This document shows positions 7,842 to 15,302 of a DNA stretch of 51,774 bases, piece by piece (the stretch's first letter is position 1; each line of letters opens with the position of its first letter). The translations under genes were made by a program, and so were the position numbers. The stretch is taken from positions 1-51,774 of the forward strand of contig NZ_VOBR01000043.1 in NCBI RefSeq assembly GCF_007845675.1, in the 5' to 3' direction. The DNA is from Lentzea tibetensis. Lineage in GTDB: Bacteria > Actinomycetota > Actinomycetes > Mycobacteriales > Pseudonocardiaceae. The notes below the pieces were generated by a model. That model did no database searches, was not told where the DNA came from, and saw only the letters and a program-made list of their open reading frames with translations.

Positions 7842-8636
7842 GTGCAGCGTCCCGCGACGACCGGCAGGCGGCACACCCGCGCCGGATCGATCAGCGTGGC
7901 TGAGCTCATCAAGCAGCAGCCGACCCCGATCCGCATCCCCACCCCGGACGAGGCCGCGACCGAGACGCTGGTCCTCGACCTGCTCGGCCCGCGCGAGCCG
8001 GAGAACAACCGCCGTCGCCGCAAGTCGAGCGGCCGGGCAGCCAAGGCGGCCGGCCTGATCACCGGCGGCGTCGTGCTGTTCGCGTCGGTCGCCGCCGCCG
8101 CGATCCTGGCGGGCAACCGCCCGGTGAACACCGGCGTCCCGCACACCGAGCGCCCGGTCGCGCTGTCCGGCGCGAGCGCGCTGCGTCCGGACGTCCTCGC
8201 CGCGAAGCTGCCAGGTGACCACCAGCAGTCGCTGCCGACCAGTCAGCTGCCGCCACCCCCGGCGCTGGTCATGGAGCCGTCGGCCGCGCCGGCCACGGAC
8301 ATCTCCGCACCGCTGGTCTCCACCGGCCCGCAGCCGCAGATCGACGTGGTGCGCCGGTTCTACGAGCTGCTCACCACCGCGCCCGCGTCGGCGACGAAGC
8401 TGCTGTCGCCCGACCTGGTCGGCGCGGACCCCGAGGAGTTCGTCCGGTCCTGGGGCATGATCCAGGCCGTCAACGTGGACCAGACGGTCCTCCGGCAGGA
8501 CGGCTCGGTGCTCGCCGTGGTGTCCATGCAGGAGCGCGACGGGAGCTGGCTGAGGCTCGAGCAGCTCTTCTGGCTGACTGACACATCGACACCGCGCATC
8601 ATCGGCACCGAGGTCCTTTCAGCCCAGCGCAGCTGA
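7842..8636 (+). CDS. single-pass membrane protein with SVAELI motif and NTF2-like tail
   Basis: A 264-residue protein. GTG at 7842 is chosen over upstream starts because GGAGG (7829-7833) lies eight bases away. The cytoplasmic part contains SISVAELIKQQPTPIR, a motif repeated in the next gene; a basic NNRRRRKSS stretch then leads into one membrane helix (AGLITGGVVLFASVAAAAIL). After a Pro/Ser-rich linker the C-terminus (IDVVRRFYELLTTAPASATK ... EEFVRSWGMI ... LRLEQLFWL) looks like a small NTF2-like domain similar to those of the nearby kinases. Function unknown; location next to Ser/Thr kinases suggests it is a target or co-sensor. Confidence 0.78.
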   Translation: MQRPATTGRRHTRAGSISVAELIKQQPTPIRIPTPDEAATETLVLDLLGPREPENNRRRRKSSGRAAKAAGLITGGVVLFASVAAAAILAGNRPVNTGVPHTERPVALSGASALRPDVLAAKLPGDHQQSLPTSQLPPPPALVMEPSAAPATDISAPLVSTGPQPQIDVVRRFYELLTTAPASATKLLSPDLVGADPEEFVRSWGMIQAVNVDQTVLRQDGSVLAVVSMQERDGSWLRLEQLFWLTDTSTPRIIGTEVLSAQRS

Positions 8637-8781
8637 CCATTCGCAGTCGAACGGTGACCGCTCGTCGCCGAAACGCTGTTTCTTTCGAGAAAATTGCCCC
8701 AAAGGGGTTACGCCCAGGGTCACGATTCGGTATCCATGATCCCGCCAGTGCGCAGACGCAACCTGGAAGGGTGAACGAGCG

Positions 8782-9624
8782 GTGCCGAACGAGGACAAAC
8801 GACGTCGGCTGGATGGTGCCACCACCACACAGCTGTCGGTCGCAGAGTTGATCGCCCGGCGCGAGGCCGAGACCCAGGAGATCCCCGTCATCACCGACGC
8901 GGTGATCGCGGACATCGAAGACGACACGAACGAGCCGACCATCCGGTTCACCGCGGTCACTCCGAAGCCCCGCAAGGCCACCACTCCCGGTGGTCGCGAG
9001 CTGCACATCACCGAGCTCCTGCGCCGCGAAGGCCGCGCTGAGGACGCCGCCGAGACCGGCGGTTTCGCGGTCGGCAAGCTCGTCGCGGCGGCCAGCGGTG
9101 GCGTCGTGCTCTGCGGCACGGTCGCGTTCGGCGCGTCCAGCTGGCTGTCCTCGCCGGACGAGCGCCCGCTCGCCGAGGTGCGCTTCGACGAGCGCGTCCA
9201 GGCCCGCGGTTCCAGCGACAACGGCGTCGTGAAGATCCCGACGAAGACGCAGGACCAGCAGGTTCCCGGCACCGAGAGCGCGGAGGAGACGCAGCAGGCC
9301 CAGCCGCGCGTCGCCCCGTACACGCAGCAGCAACAGCAGCAGAAGCCCGGCACGCAGACGCCTGCTCCCACCGAGGAGCAGACCTCGAACCAGACGCCGA
9401 GCGAGCCCTCGACGCCGCCGGCCACCACCACGCCGCCGTCGAGCGAGACCCCGACGCCGCCGAGCAGCACCAGCCCACCGCCGCCGCAGTCGAGCAGCAC
9501 GCCGACCCCGCCGCCCTCATCGTCGACGCCGCCTCCGAGCAGCACGCCGACCGCGCCGGTCAAGGTGGACCTCGGCGTCCTCGACCCGCTCCTCGGCGGT
9601 TTCGACTTCTTCGCCCCCGCCTAG
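8782..9624 (+). CDS. membrane protein with SVAELI motif and Pro/Thr-rich outer tail
   Basis: This 280-residue protein opens PNEDKRRRLDGATTTQ and has two related short motifs in its cytoplasmic half: QLSVAELIARREAE (near 18) and LHITELLRREGRAED (near 74). One membrane helix (KLVAAASGGVVLCGTVAFGA) is at about 99-118. The outer part is low complexity: Gln-rich, then about 100 residues of Pro/Thr/Ser as expected of a wall-spanning stalk, ending in a hydrophobic VLDPLLGGFDFFAPA. GGAAGG lies 11 bases before the GTG. No known domain. A terminator-like hairpin follows, so this gene ends the first part of the run. Confidence 0.75.
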   Translation: MPNEDKRRRLDGATTTQLSVAELIARREAETQEIPVITDAVIADIEDDTNEPTIRFTAVTPKPRKATTPGGRELHITELLRREGRAEDAAETGGFAVGKLVAAASGGVVLCGTVAFGASSWLSSPDERPLAEVRFDERVQARGSSDNGVVKIPTKTQDQQVPGTESAEETQQAQPRVAPYTQQQQQQKPGTQTPAPTEEQTSNQTPSEPSTPPATTTPPSSETPTPPSSTSPPPPQSSSTPTPPPSSSTPPPSSTPTAPVKVDLGVLDPLLGGFDFFAPA

Positions 9625-9642
9625 TAGCGGGTACGCCTACGA

Positions 9643-9688
9643 TGCGGTGACGCCGGGCCCGGAGACATCTCTGGGTGGCGTCACCGCA
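9643..9688 (+). terminator. 12-bp stem after the Pro-rich membrane protein
   Basis: TGCGGTGACGCC (9643-9654) pairs perfectly with GGCGTCACCGCA (9677-9688) around a 22-nt loop, 18 bp past a stop codon and followed by GGGGTACTCTTT. It could be a terminator or, being a clean dyad upstream of a kinase operon, an operator. Confidence 0.5.
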
Positions 9689-9742
9689 GGGGTACTCTTT
9701 GCGGGCACATCGCCCGAGACCACCGCACGAGGAGCCACAAGC

Positions 9743-9814
9743 GTGAAATCTGCTGCCGCAGCCGCAGTCACGCTGCCCAGCTCAGAGTTCATCTCTTCCG
9801 AGGTGGTCGAGTGA
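9743..9814 (+). CDS. 23-residue leader ORF overlapping the kinase start
   Basis: A GTG at 9743, with AGGAG eight bases upstream (9730-9734), opens 23 codons (KSAAAAAVTLPSSEF in the middle) and stops at 9812-9814, sharing GTGA with the kinase start at 9811. The kinase GTG itself has only a poor ribosome-binding site, so this strong site may serve to deliver ribosomes by translational coupling. The peptide contains five consecutive Ala residues but no obvious sensor codons. It is either a short coupling ORF or chance; the good SD and exact overlap favour the former. Confidence 0.5.
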   Translation: MKSAAAAAVTLPSSEFISSEVVE

Positions 9815-11115
9815 CGACCTCCGACGGCCGGCTGGTCGCTGATCGCTACCGCTTCCTCGACCGCATCGGCTCCGGCGCCATGGGCGTCGTGTGGCGCGCG
9901 CAGGACGAGCGCCTCGGCCGCGTCGTCGCGGTCAAGCAGCTGCTCCTCCAGCCCGGACTGGACGCCGCCGAGAAGGACGAGGCCATCCAGCGCGCCATGC
10001 GCGAGGGCCGGATCGCCGCGAAGCTGCACCACCCGAACGCCATCGCCGTGTACGACGTCGTCGAGGAAGACGGCGTCCCGTGCCTGGTCATGGAGTACCT
10101 GCCGTCGTACAGCCTCGCCGACGCGCTGTCCGAGGGCGGCCCGATGGACCCGGTCGAGGTCGCCCACATCGGTGCCCAGGCCGCGGCCGCGCTGTCCGCC
10201 GCGCACGCGGCCGGGATCGTGCACCGCGACGTGAAGCCCGGCAACGTCCTGATCGCAGAGAACGGCGTCGTCAAGATCACCGACTTCGGCATCTCCCGCG
10301 CCAGCGACGACATCACGGTCACCAAGACCGGCCTCATCGCGGGCACGCCCGCCTACCTCGCGCCGGAGATCGCCAGGGGCGCGGACCCGACGCCCGCGTC
10401 GGACGTCTACTCGCTCGGCTCCACGCTGTTCGCGGCGATGGAGGGCGAGCCGCCGTACGGCGTCAGCGAGAACACCCTCGGCGTGCTGCACGCGGTCGCC
10501 GCCGGCCGGATCAACCCGCCGACCGTCGACCACCCGCTCGCCGACGCGCTGCTCTACCTGCTCAACTACGAGCCGGACGACCGGCCGACCATGGGCCAGG
10601 CCCGCGACCTGCTCAACGCGGTCGCGGCGGGCCGGGCGCCGACGTTCACCGGGCTGCCGGCGCCGGTGGGTCCCGCGGCGACGACCGTGATGGACGCGGA
10701 CCGCACGCGCGTCGTCCGCCCGACGCCGCGCACGGCACCGCCGATGCCGCCGGTCGCGAAGCCGTCGAACAACCGGCCGCTGGTGATCGCCGCGATCTTC
10801 CTGGCGACGCTGCTGGCGCTGGGTGGCCTGCTGTTCGCACTGGGCGTGTTCAACGGCAAGCGGAACGACACGCCGCCGGTCACGAACAGCTCCACCTCGG
10901 TCACGACCACCGACGCGACGCCAAGCTCACAGGTGACGACGACCACGTCCGAATCGACCCCCACCAGGGAAACGACGACGACCACCACGACGACTACAAC
11001 CACGACAACGACCACAACCACCACGACGACGACTACGACGACCACGACGAAGCCGTCCGTGTCGACGCCCCCCACGACGACGAGCGTCGTGGTCGGGCAA
11101 CCTACGGGGCGTTGA
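9811..11115 (+). CDS. Ser/Thr protein kinase with 26-Thr tail
   Basis: A Hanks-type membrane Ser/Thr kinase of 434 residues. The kinase domain spans about 11-270: RIGSGAMGVVW (ATP loop), VAVKQLLL (catalytic Lys), HRDVKPGNVL (catalytic loop), TDFGISRA and GTPAYLAPE. One membrane helix (PLVIAAIFLATLLALGGLLF) is near 327-346. No globular sensor domain follows; the outer part is Ser/Thr/Pro-rich and includes an unbroken run of 26 threonines (10972-11049), encoded by all four Thr codons. Such a tail could span the wall or be O-mannosylated. It lies 99 bp upstream of a second kinase in the same orientation, whose kinase domain is closely similar. Confidence 0.95.
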   Translation: MTTSDGRLVADRYRFLDRIGSGAMGVVWRAQDERLGRVVAVKQLLLQPGLDAAEKDEAIQRAMREGRIAAKLHHPNAIAVYDVVEEDGVPCLVMEYLPSYSLADALSEGGPMDPVEVAHIGAQAAAALSAAHAAGIVHRDVKPGNVLIAENGVVKITDFGISRASDDITVTKTGLIAGTPAYLAPEIARGADPTPASDVYSLGSTLFAAMEGEPPYGVSENTLGVLHAVAAGRINPPTVDHPLADALLYLLNYEPDDRPTMGQARDLLNAVAAGRAPTFTGLPAPVGPAATTVMDADRTRVVRPTPRTAPPMPPVAKPSNNRPLVIAAIFLATLLALGGLLFALGVFNGKRNDTPPVTNSSTSVTTTDATPSSQVTTTTSESTPTRETTTTTTTTTTTTTTTTTTTTTTTTTTKPSVSTPPTTTSVVVGQPTGR

Positions 11116-11214
11116 TTCTCGTAAGGTGGGTAACCGCACTGTTGGGTGAACTGAACCCGGCAGCGTGATGAGACGTTGAACAGAGAGCCAGATTCCGTAC
11201 GACTTGGAGCAACC

Positions 11215-12846
11215 GTGACCGACGATGGCCGCTTGGTCGCTGGTCGCTACCGATTGGGTCAACGAATCGGTAGCGGCGCCATGGGCATCGTCTGGACCGC
11301 TCACGACGAACGCCTGCACCGGACGATCGCGATCAAACAGCTGCTCCTGCAGCCAGGGCTCGCCGCGGCGGACACCGACGAGGCGAAGCGCCGTGCCATG
11401 CGCGAGGGCCGGATCGCCGCGCGCCTGCAGCACCCGCACGCGATCGCGGTCTACGACGTCGCGGAGGACGACGGCCAGCCGTGGCTGGTGATGGAGTACC
11501 TCCCGTCCAAGAGCCTCTCCACGGTCCTGTCCGAGCGCGGCACGCTGCCGCCGCTGGACGTCGCGTCGATCGGCATGCAGGTCGCGTCCGCGCTGGCCGC
11601 CGCCCACATCGCGGGCATCACGCACCGCGACATCAAGCCGGGCAACGTGCTGCTCGGTGACGAGGGCACCGTCAAGATCACCGACTTCGGCATCTCCCGC
11701 GCGACCGGTGACGTCACGGTCACCGCGACCGGCATGCTCGCCGGCACCCCCGCGTACCTCGCTCCCGAGGTGGCCAAGGGCTACGACCCCGGCTCGCCGT
11801 CGGACGTGTTCTCGCTGGGCTCGACGCTGTACGCGGCCGTCGAGGGCACCCCGCCGTTCGGTCTGAGCGAGAACACCATCGCGCTGCTGCACCAGGTCGC
11901 GGCGGGCAAGGTGACGCCGCCGCGCAACGCCGGTCCGATGACCGCGCTGCTCATGCGCCTGCTGCGCGCCGACCCCGAAGAGCGCCCCACGATGGCCGAG
12001 GCCCGCGACGGCCTCGCCGCGGTCGCGAACGGCAAGGCCGCACCCGCGTTCACGCCGGCCGTGGTCGCGCCGATGAACCCGCCGTCGTGGCGCGGTGCCC
12101 CGGTGTCCTCGCCTGCGGGCCCGACGCGCGAGATCCTGCCGCCGAAGCCGCACCACCAGCCTCAGCCGCAGCACCAGGGCAACATGCCCAACCCGACGCG
12201 CGTCGACCTGCGCACCCCGCCGCGTCCGACGCCGCAGCCGATGAACGGCCGTCCCGCCGCGGCGCCGCAGTACTCGTCGTCGCGGCCCGGCGGCAAGGAG
12301 CCCAAGAGCAAGCGGTCGACGATGGTCACCGCGCTGGCCATCGTGATCGCGGCCGCGGTGGGCATCATGATCGCGAGCCTCATCTCGGGCAACGGCGACG
12401 ACAACAACAACACGGCGAACGGCAGCACGCCGACCGGGTCGGAGCAGACCCAGCAGCAACAGCCGTCGTCGAAGTCCAAGCCGGCGGGCCCGAAGGCCGG
12501 CGAGTGGACCACGCAGCCGACTCCGGACGACATGGAGAACATGCTGCGGGAGTACTTCCAGACCGTGACGGACAACCCCGAAGAGGGCTGGACCTACCTG
12601 AACGAGTCGTTCCAGGGGAAGGTCAGCGGCGGCTTCTCCGGTTACCAGAACTGGTGGAAGAACATCGACAAGGCCGAGATCGTCAACGCCCAGTACGACG
12701 GCAACTTCTACTGGAACGTCGAGGTCAAGTACACGAAGAAGGACGGGTCGTCGACGGTCGAGCCCAAGGGCTACTCGTTCCAGTGGGCGAGCCCGAACCT
12801 CCTGATCAGCGCGGAGAGCTCGCTCGGCCCCGCGCGGCAGGGCTGA
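11215..12846 (+). CDS. Ser/Thr protein kinase with NTF2-like ectodomain
   Basis: A 543-residue Hanks-type kinase. GTG at 11215 is chosen because GGAG lies seven bases upstream and the N-terminus (TDDGRLVAGRYRL) then matches that of the kinase at 9811; a TTG start 39 bp earlier is possible. Motifs: RIGSGAMGIVW, IAIKQLLL, HRDIKPGNVLLG, TDFGISRA, GTPAYLAPEV. A Pro/Gln-rich juxtamembrane segment precedes a membrane helix (MVTALAIVIAAAVGIMIASL, near 365-385). The outer C-terminal domain of about 105 residues (DMENMLREYFQTVTDNPEEG ... WWKNI ... VKYTKKDGSSTVEP) looks NTF2-like. The two kinases may phosphorylate each other or share substrates. It is convergent with a LysR gene four bases away. Confidence 0.95.
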   Translation: MTDDGRLVAGRYRLGQRIGSGAMGIVWTAHDERLHRTIAIKQLLLQPGLAAADTDEAKRRAMREGRIAARLQHPHAIAVYDVAEDDGQPWLVMEYLPSKSLSTVLSERGTLPPLDVASIGMQVASALAAAHIAGITHRDIKPGNVLLGDEGTVKITDFGISRATGDVTVTATGMLAGTPAYLAPEVAKGYDPGSPSDVFSLGSTLYAAVEGTPPFGLSENTIALLHQVAAGKVTPPRNAGPMTALLMRLLRADPEERPTMAEARDGLAAVANGKAAPAFTPAVVAPMNPPSWRGAPVSSPAGPTREILPPKPHHQPQPQHQGNMPNPTRVDLRTPPRPTPQPMNGRPAAAPQYSSSRPGGKEPKSKRSTMVTALAIVIAAAVGIMIASLISGNGDDNNNTANGSTPTGSEQTQQQQPSSKSKPAGPKAGEWTTQPTPDDMENMLREYFQTVTDNPEEGWTYLNESFQGKVSGGFSGYQNWWKNIDKAEIVNAQYDGNFYWNVEVKYTKKDGSSTVEPKGYSFQWASPNLLISAESSLGPARQG

Positions 12847-12850
12847 AGGC

Positions 12851-13747
12851 TCAGCCGAGCGCGGCCGCCTGGAGCGCGGTGATGAAGTGCCGCACGGCCG
12901 GGTTCTCGCTGATGTCCTCGCGGACCAGCGCGTAGATGTTCCTGATGGGCTCGGGCCTGCGCAGCTTGCGCACCACGACGCCCGCGTGCGGTGAACCGAG
13001 TCCGAGCTTCGGCACGATCGAGACGCCCAGGCCTGCGGCCACGAAGCCCTGCGCGGTCAGGTAGTCGTCGCTCTCCACCACGAACTGCGGGCTGAACCCG
13101 GCCGCGGCGCAGTAGTCCAGCACGATCTGGCGGCACGGCCCCGGCGGCAGCATCGAGTCGACCCACGGCCGGTCGGCCAGGTCGCCGAGGTCCAGCACGC
13201 GCTTGCGAGCCAGCTCGTGACCGCGCGGCAGCACCGCGAGGTACGGGTCGGCGAGCAGGTGGATCAGCCGCATGCCCTTCGGCGACGCGGCGTCGCGCGG
13301 CAGGACGGTGATCGCCACGTCCGCGCGGCCGCACTCGATCTCGACCAGCGGGTCCGTCGGCTCGGTGAGCTTGAGGTCCAGCTTCACGGACCCGTGCGCG
13401 GCCTGGAACGCGGCCACGGCGGGCGGCACCAGCGCGGCGCCCGCGGTGGCGAAGTAGCGGACGCGCAGCCGTCCGGTGCGACCGGCGCGCAGGTCGGCGA
13501 GCGCGGTCTCGGCCAGGCACAGCTGGTCGGCGATGGTGGCCGCGTGCTCGGTCAGCAGCCGTCCGGCCGCGGTGGGCCGCACGCCCCTGCCGACGCGCTC
13601 CAGCAACGGCAGTCCGGCCTGCTTCTCGAGACCGGCCACCTGCTGGCTCACGGCCGACGGCGTGTAGCCGAGGTTGGTCGCCGCGGCGGTGATGGAACCC
13701 GTGGTCACGACCGCCCGGAGCACCTGCATGCGTCGCACGTCCAACAT
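12851..13747 (-). CDS. LysR-family transcriptional regulator
   Basis: A 298-residue one-component regulator with an N-terminal winged helix-turn-helix (GSITAAATNLGYTPSAVSQQ, residues 17-36) and a C-terminal periplasmic-binding-protein-like effector domain (from about 90). It is divergent from a DMT-family exporter with an AT-rich 81-bp gap, the classic LysR arrangement of regulator controlling its divergent neighbour and itself. The ATG at 13747 gives the standard MLDVRRMQVLRAV start. The effector is unknown; DMT partners often export amino acids or drug-like metabolites. Confidence 0.94.
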   Translation of the reverse strand: MLDVRRMQVLRAVVTTGSITAAATNLGYTPSAVSQQVAGLEKQAGLPLLERVGRGVRPTAAGRLLTEHAATIADQLCLAETALADLRAGRTGRLRVRYFATAGAALVPPAVAAFQAAHGSVKLDLKLTEPTDPLVEIECGRADVAITVLPRDAASPKGMRLIHLLADPYLAVLPRGHELARKRVLDLGDLADRPWVDSMLPPGPCRQIVLDYCAAAGFSPQFVVESDDYLTAQGFVAAGLGVSIVPKLGLGSPHAGVVVRKLRRPEPIRNIYALVREDISENPAVRHFITALQAAALG

Positions 13748-13828
13748 GACCCGACCTTACAGCTGGGCTTAAAGGTTGTGCAGATCAATTAAATTGTTTT
13801 TACGCGTTTCCGGACGCATGGTGGACGT
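13748..13828. promoter_or_regulatory. divergent LysR/DMT promoter region
   Basis: This 81-bp gap is unusually AT-rich for the window and holds CAATTAAATTG (13786-13796), an almost perfect dyad, next to CTTAAAGGTTGTGCAG. It is the likely LysR operator, but the exact T-N11-A box is not certain. Confidence 0.45.
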
Positions 13829-14755
13829 GTGAACAAGCCAGGCACGCTGATCAGGATGGGTGTACTCGCCCTGCTGTGGGGATCCAGCTTCCTGTGGATC
13901 AAGATCGCGCTGACGAGCTTCAGTCCTGTTCAGATCTCGCTGATCAGGACCGTTCTCGGCGCCGTGGTGCTGCTCGTGCTCCTGCGCACCATGCGGCAGT
14001 CGCTGCCGCGCCAGGCCGCCACGTGGCGGCACATGATCTTCGTCGCGACGTTCGGCTGCGCGATCCCGTTCACGCTGTTCGCCGTCGGCGGCCAGACCGT
14101 CGACTCCGGCGTGTCCGGTGTGCTCAACGCCACAACGCCGCTGTGGGCCGTGTTCATCGGCCTGACCCTGGGCTCCGAGAAGTGGAGCAACCCGGTCCGG
14201 CTGATCGGACTGGTGCTCGGTTTCGCGGGCGTCCTGCTGATCTTCGCGCCGTGGGAGAAGAGCGGTCTGGCCAGCTGGGGCGCGGTGTGGTGCCTGGTCG
14301 CCGCCGCCTCGTACGCGATCGCGTACACCTACGTCGGCCGCTACATGGACAAGACGGGCCTCTCGACGCAGCAGCTGTCCGCGATGCAGCTGGTCAGCGG
14401 CGCCGGCCTCATCACGCTCGCACTGCCGGCGGGCGGGTTCCAGCCCATCACGCCGCACTGGTCCGGCTTCGTGGCCGTCGCGATCCTCGGCATCTTCGGC
14501 ACCGGCGTCGCGTTCATCCTCAACTACCGCGTCATCGCGGACGAGGGCGCGACCACGGCGACGACCGTCGGGTACCTGCTGCCGGTCGTCTCGGTGCTGC
14601 TGGGCGCGGCGTTCCTCGGCGAGCAGCTGAACCTGCGCGTGGTCGCCGGAATGCTCGTGGTGCTACTCGGCGTGGCCATGACCCGTCGGCAGACGGCCCA
14701 GTCCAAGGCGGATGCCGTCTCACCAAACGAGATGCATGACCTGGTAAAACGCTGA
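13829..14755 (+). CDS. EamA/DMT superfamily exporter
   Basis: A 308-residue integral membrane protein with ten predicted helices arranged as two EamA repeats. The first repeat opens with LALLWGSSFLWIKIAL and contains NATTPLWAVFIGL; the second begins near SWGAVWCLVAAASYAIAYT and ends YLLPVVSVLLGAAFLGE. The family moves amino acids, nucleosides or drugs out of the cell; substrate cannot be read from sequence. The tail after the last helix is charged and short. Divergence from a LysR gene suggests substrate-induced expression. Confidence 0.93.
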   Translation: MNKPGTLIRMGVLALLWGSSFLWIKIALTSFSPVQISLIRTVLGAVVLLVLLRTMRQSLPRQAATWRHMIFVATFGCAIPFTLFAVGGQTVDSGVSGVLNATTPLWAVFIGLTLGSEKWSNPVRLIGLVLGFAGVLLIFAPWEKSGLASWGAVWCLVAAASYAIAYTYVGRYMDKTGLSTQQLSAMQLVSGAGLITLALPAGGFQPITPHWSGFVAVAILGIFGTGVAFILNYRVIADEGATTATTVGYLLPVVSVLLGAAFLGEQLNLRVVAGMLVVLLGVAMTRRQTAQSKADAVSPNEMHDLVKR

Positions 14756-14760
14756 CAAGT

Positions 14761-14774
14761 GAGACGGCCGTCTC
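14761..14774. promoter_or_regulatory. 14-bp perfect palindrome upstream of ssgA-like gene
   Basis: GAGACGGCCGTCTC is a perfect palindrome between the exporter stop and the SsgA-like start. A half copy, GGCCGTCTC, recurs near 14823. A regulator operator is the simplest reading; no known consensus is recognised. Confidence 0.45.
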
Positions 14775-14873
14775 CCCCAATAGGATGGTTCCAAGACAAA
14801 TCGCGTCCGTATCCGGTCACTTGGCCGTCTCCTCATGTGAGAGCGGTTCGAACGGCTGGGAAGGACAGTGACA

Positions 14874-15293
14874 ATGAGCAACGAAAACCTGACGGTTCGT
14901 GCTAACACCACGTTCCACCTGCTGGCCCCCGGCGTGGCACCCGCACCGGTCGAGGCTGAGCTCGTCTACGACCCGGAGGACCCCTACGCCGTGGCCGTCG
15001 TGTTCCACACGGGCCAGGGCAGGGTGGAGTGGATGTTCGCACGGGATCTGCTGGCCGACGGCCTGCTGACGCCGTCCGGCGAGGGCGACATCCTGGTCAG
15101 GCCGGCGACCGACGACCCGGAGCGGGTTCTGGTCGAGCTGAACGCGCCGACCGGCTTCGCGATCCTGAGCGCCGTCGCCGAGGAGGTGGCCGAGTTCCTC
15201 GACCAGTCCTACGACGTCGTTCAGCCCGGCGAAGAGGATCTGTGGATCGACTTCGACCGCGAACTGCAGAAGCTGGTCTCGACCATTGATTAG
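14874..15293 (+). CDS. SsgA-family sporulation/cell-division regulator
   Basis: A member of the SsgA-like protein (SALP) family, found only in morphologically complex actinomycetes, where members direct septum placement and peptidoglycan maturation; SsgB recruits FtsZ. The 139-residue protein has the typical opening with AELVYDPEDPYAVAVVF, then VEWMFARDLLADGL and a C-terminal WIDFDRELQKLV. I take the ATG at 14874, because AAGGA (14861-14865) is eight bases upstream; a GTG at 14868 is too close to that site. A Ser/Thr kinase gene starts nine bases after the stop, so the two are probably cotranscribed, an interesting link between kinase signalling and division. Confidence 0.92.
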   Translation: MSNENLTVRANTTFHLLAPGVAPAPVEAELVYDPEDPYAVAVVFHTGQGRVEWMFARDLLADGLLTPSGEGDILVRPATDDPERVLVELNAPTGFAILSAVAEEVAEFLDQSYDVVQPGEEDLWIDFDRELQKLVSTID

Positions 15294-15302
15294 TCTGCGT
15301 GT

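Noticed and set aside
10566-11075. Minus-strand frame rich in valine
   Set aside because: It is the complement of the threonine run of the kinase.
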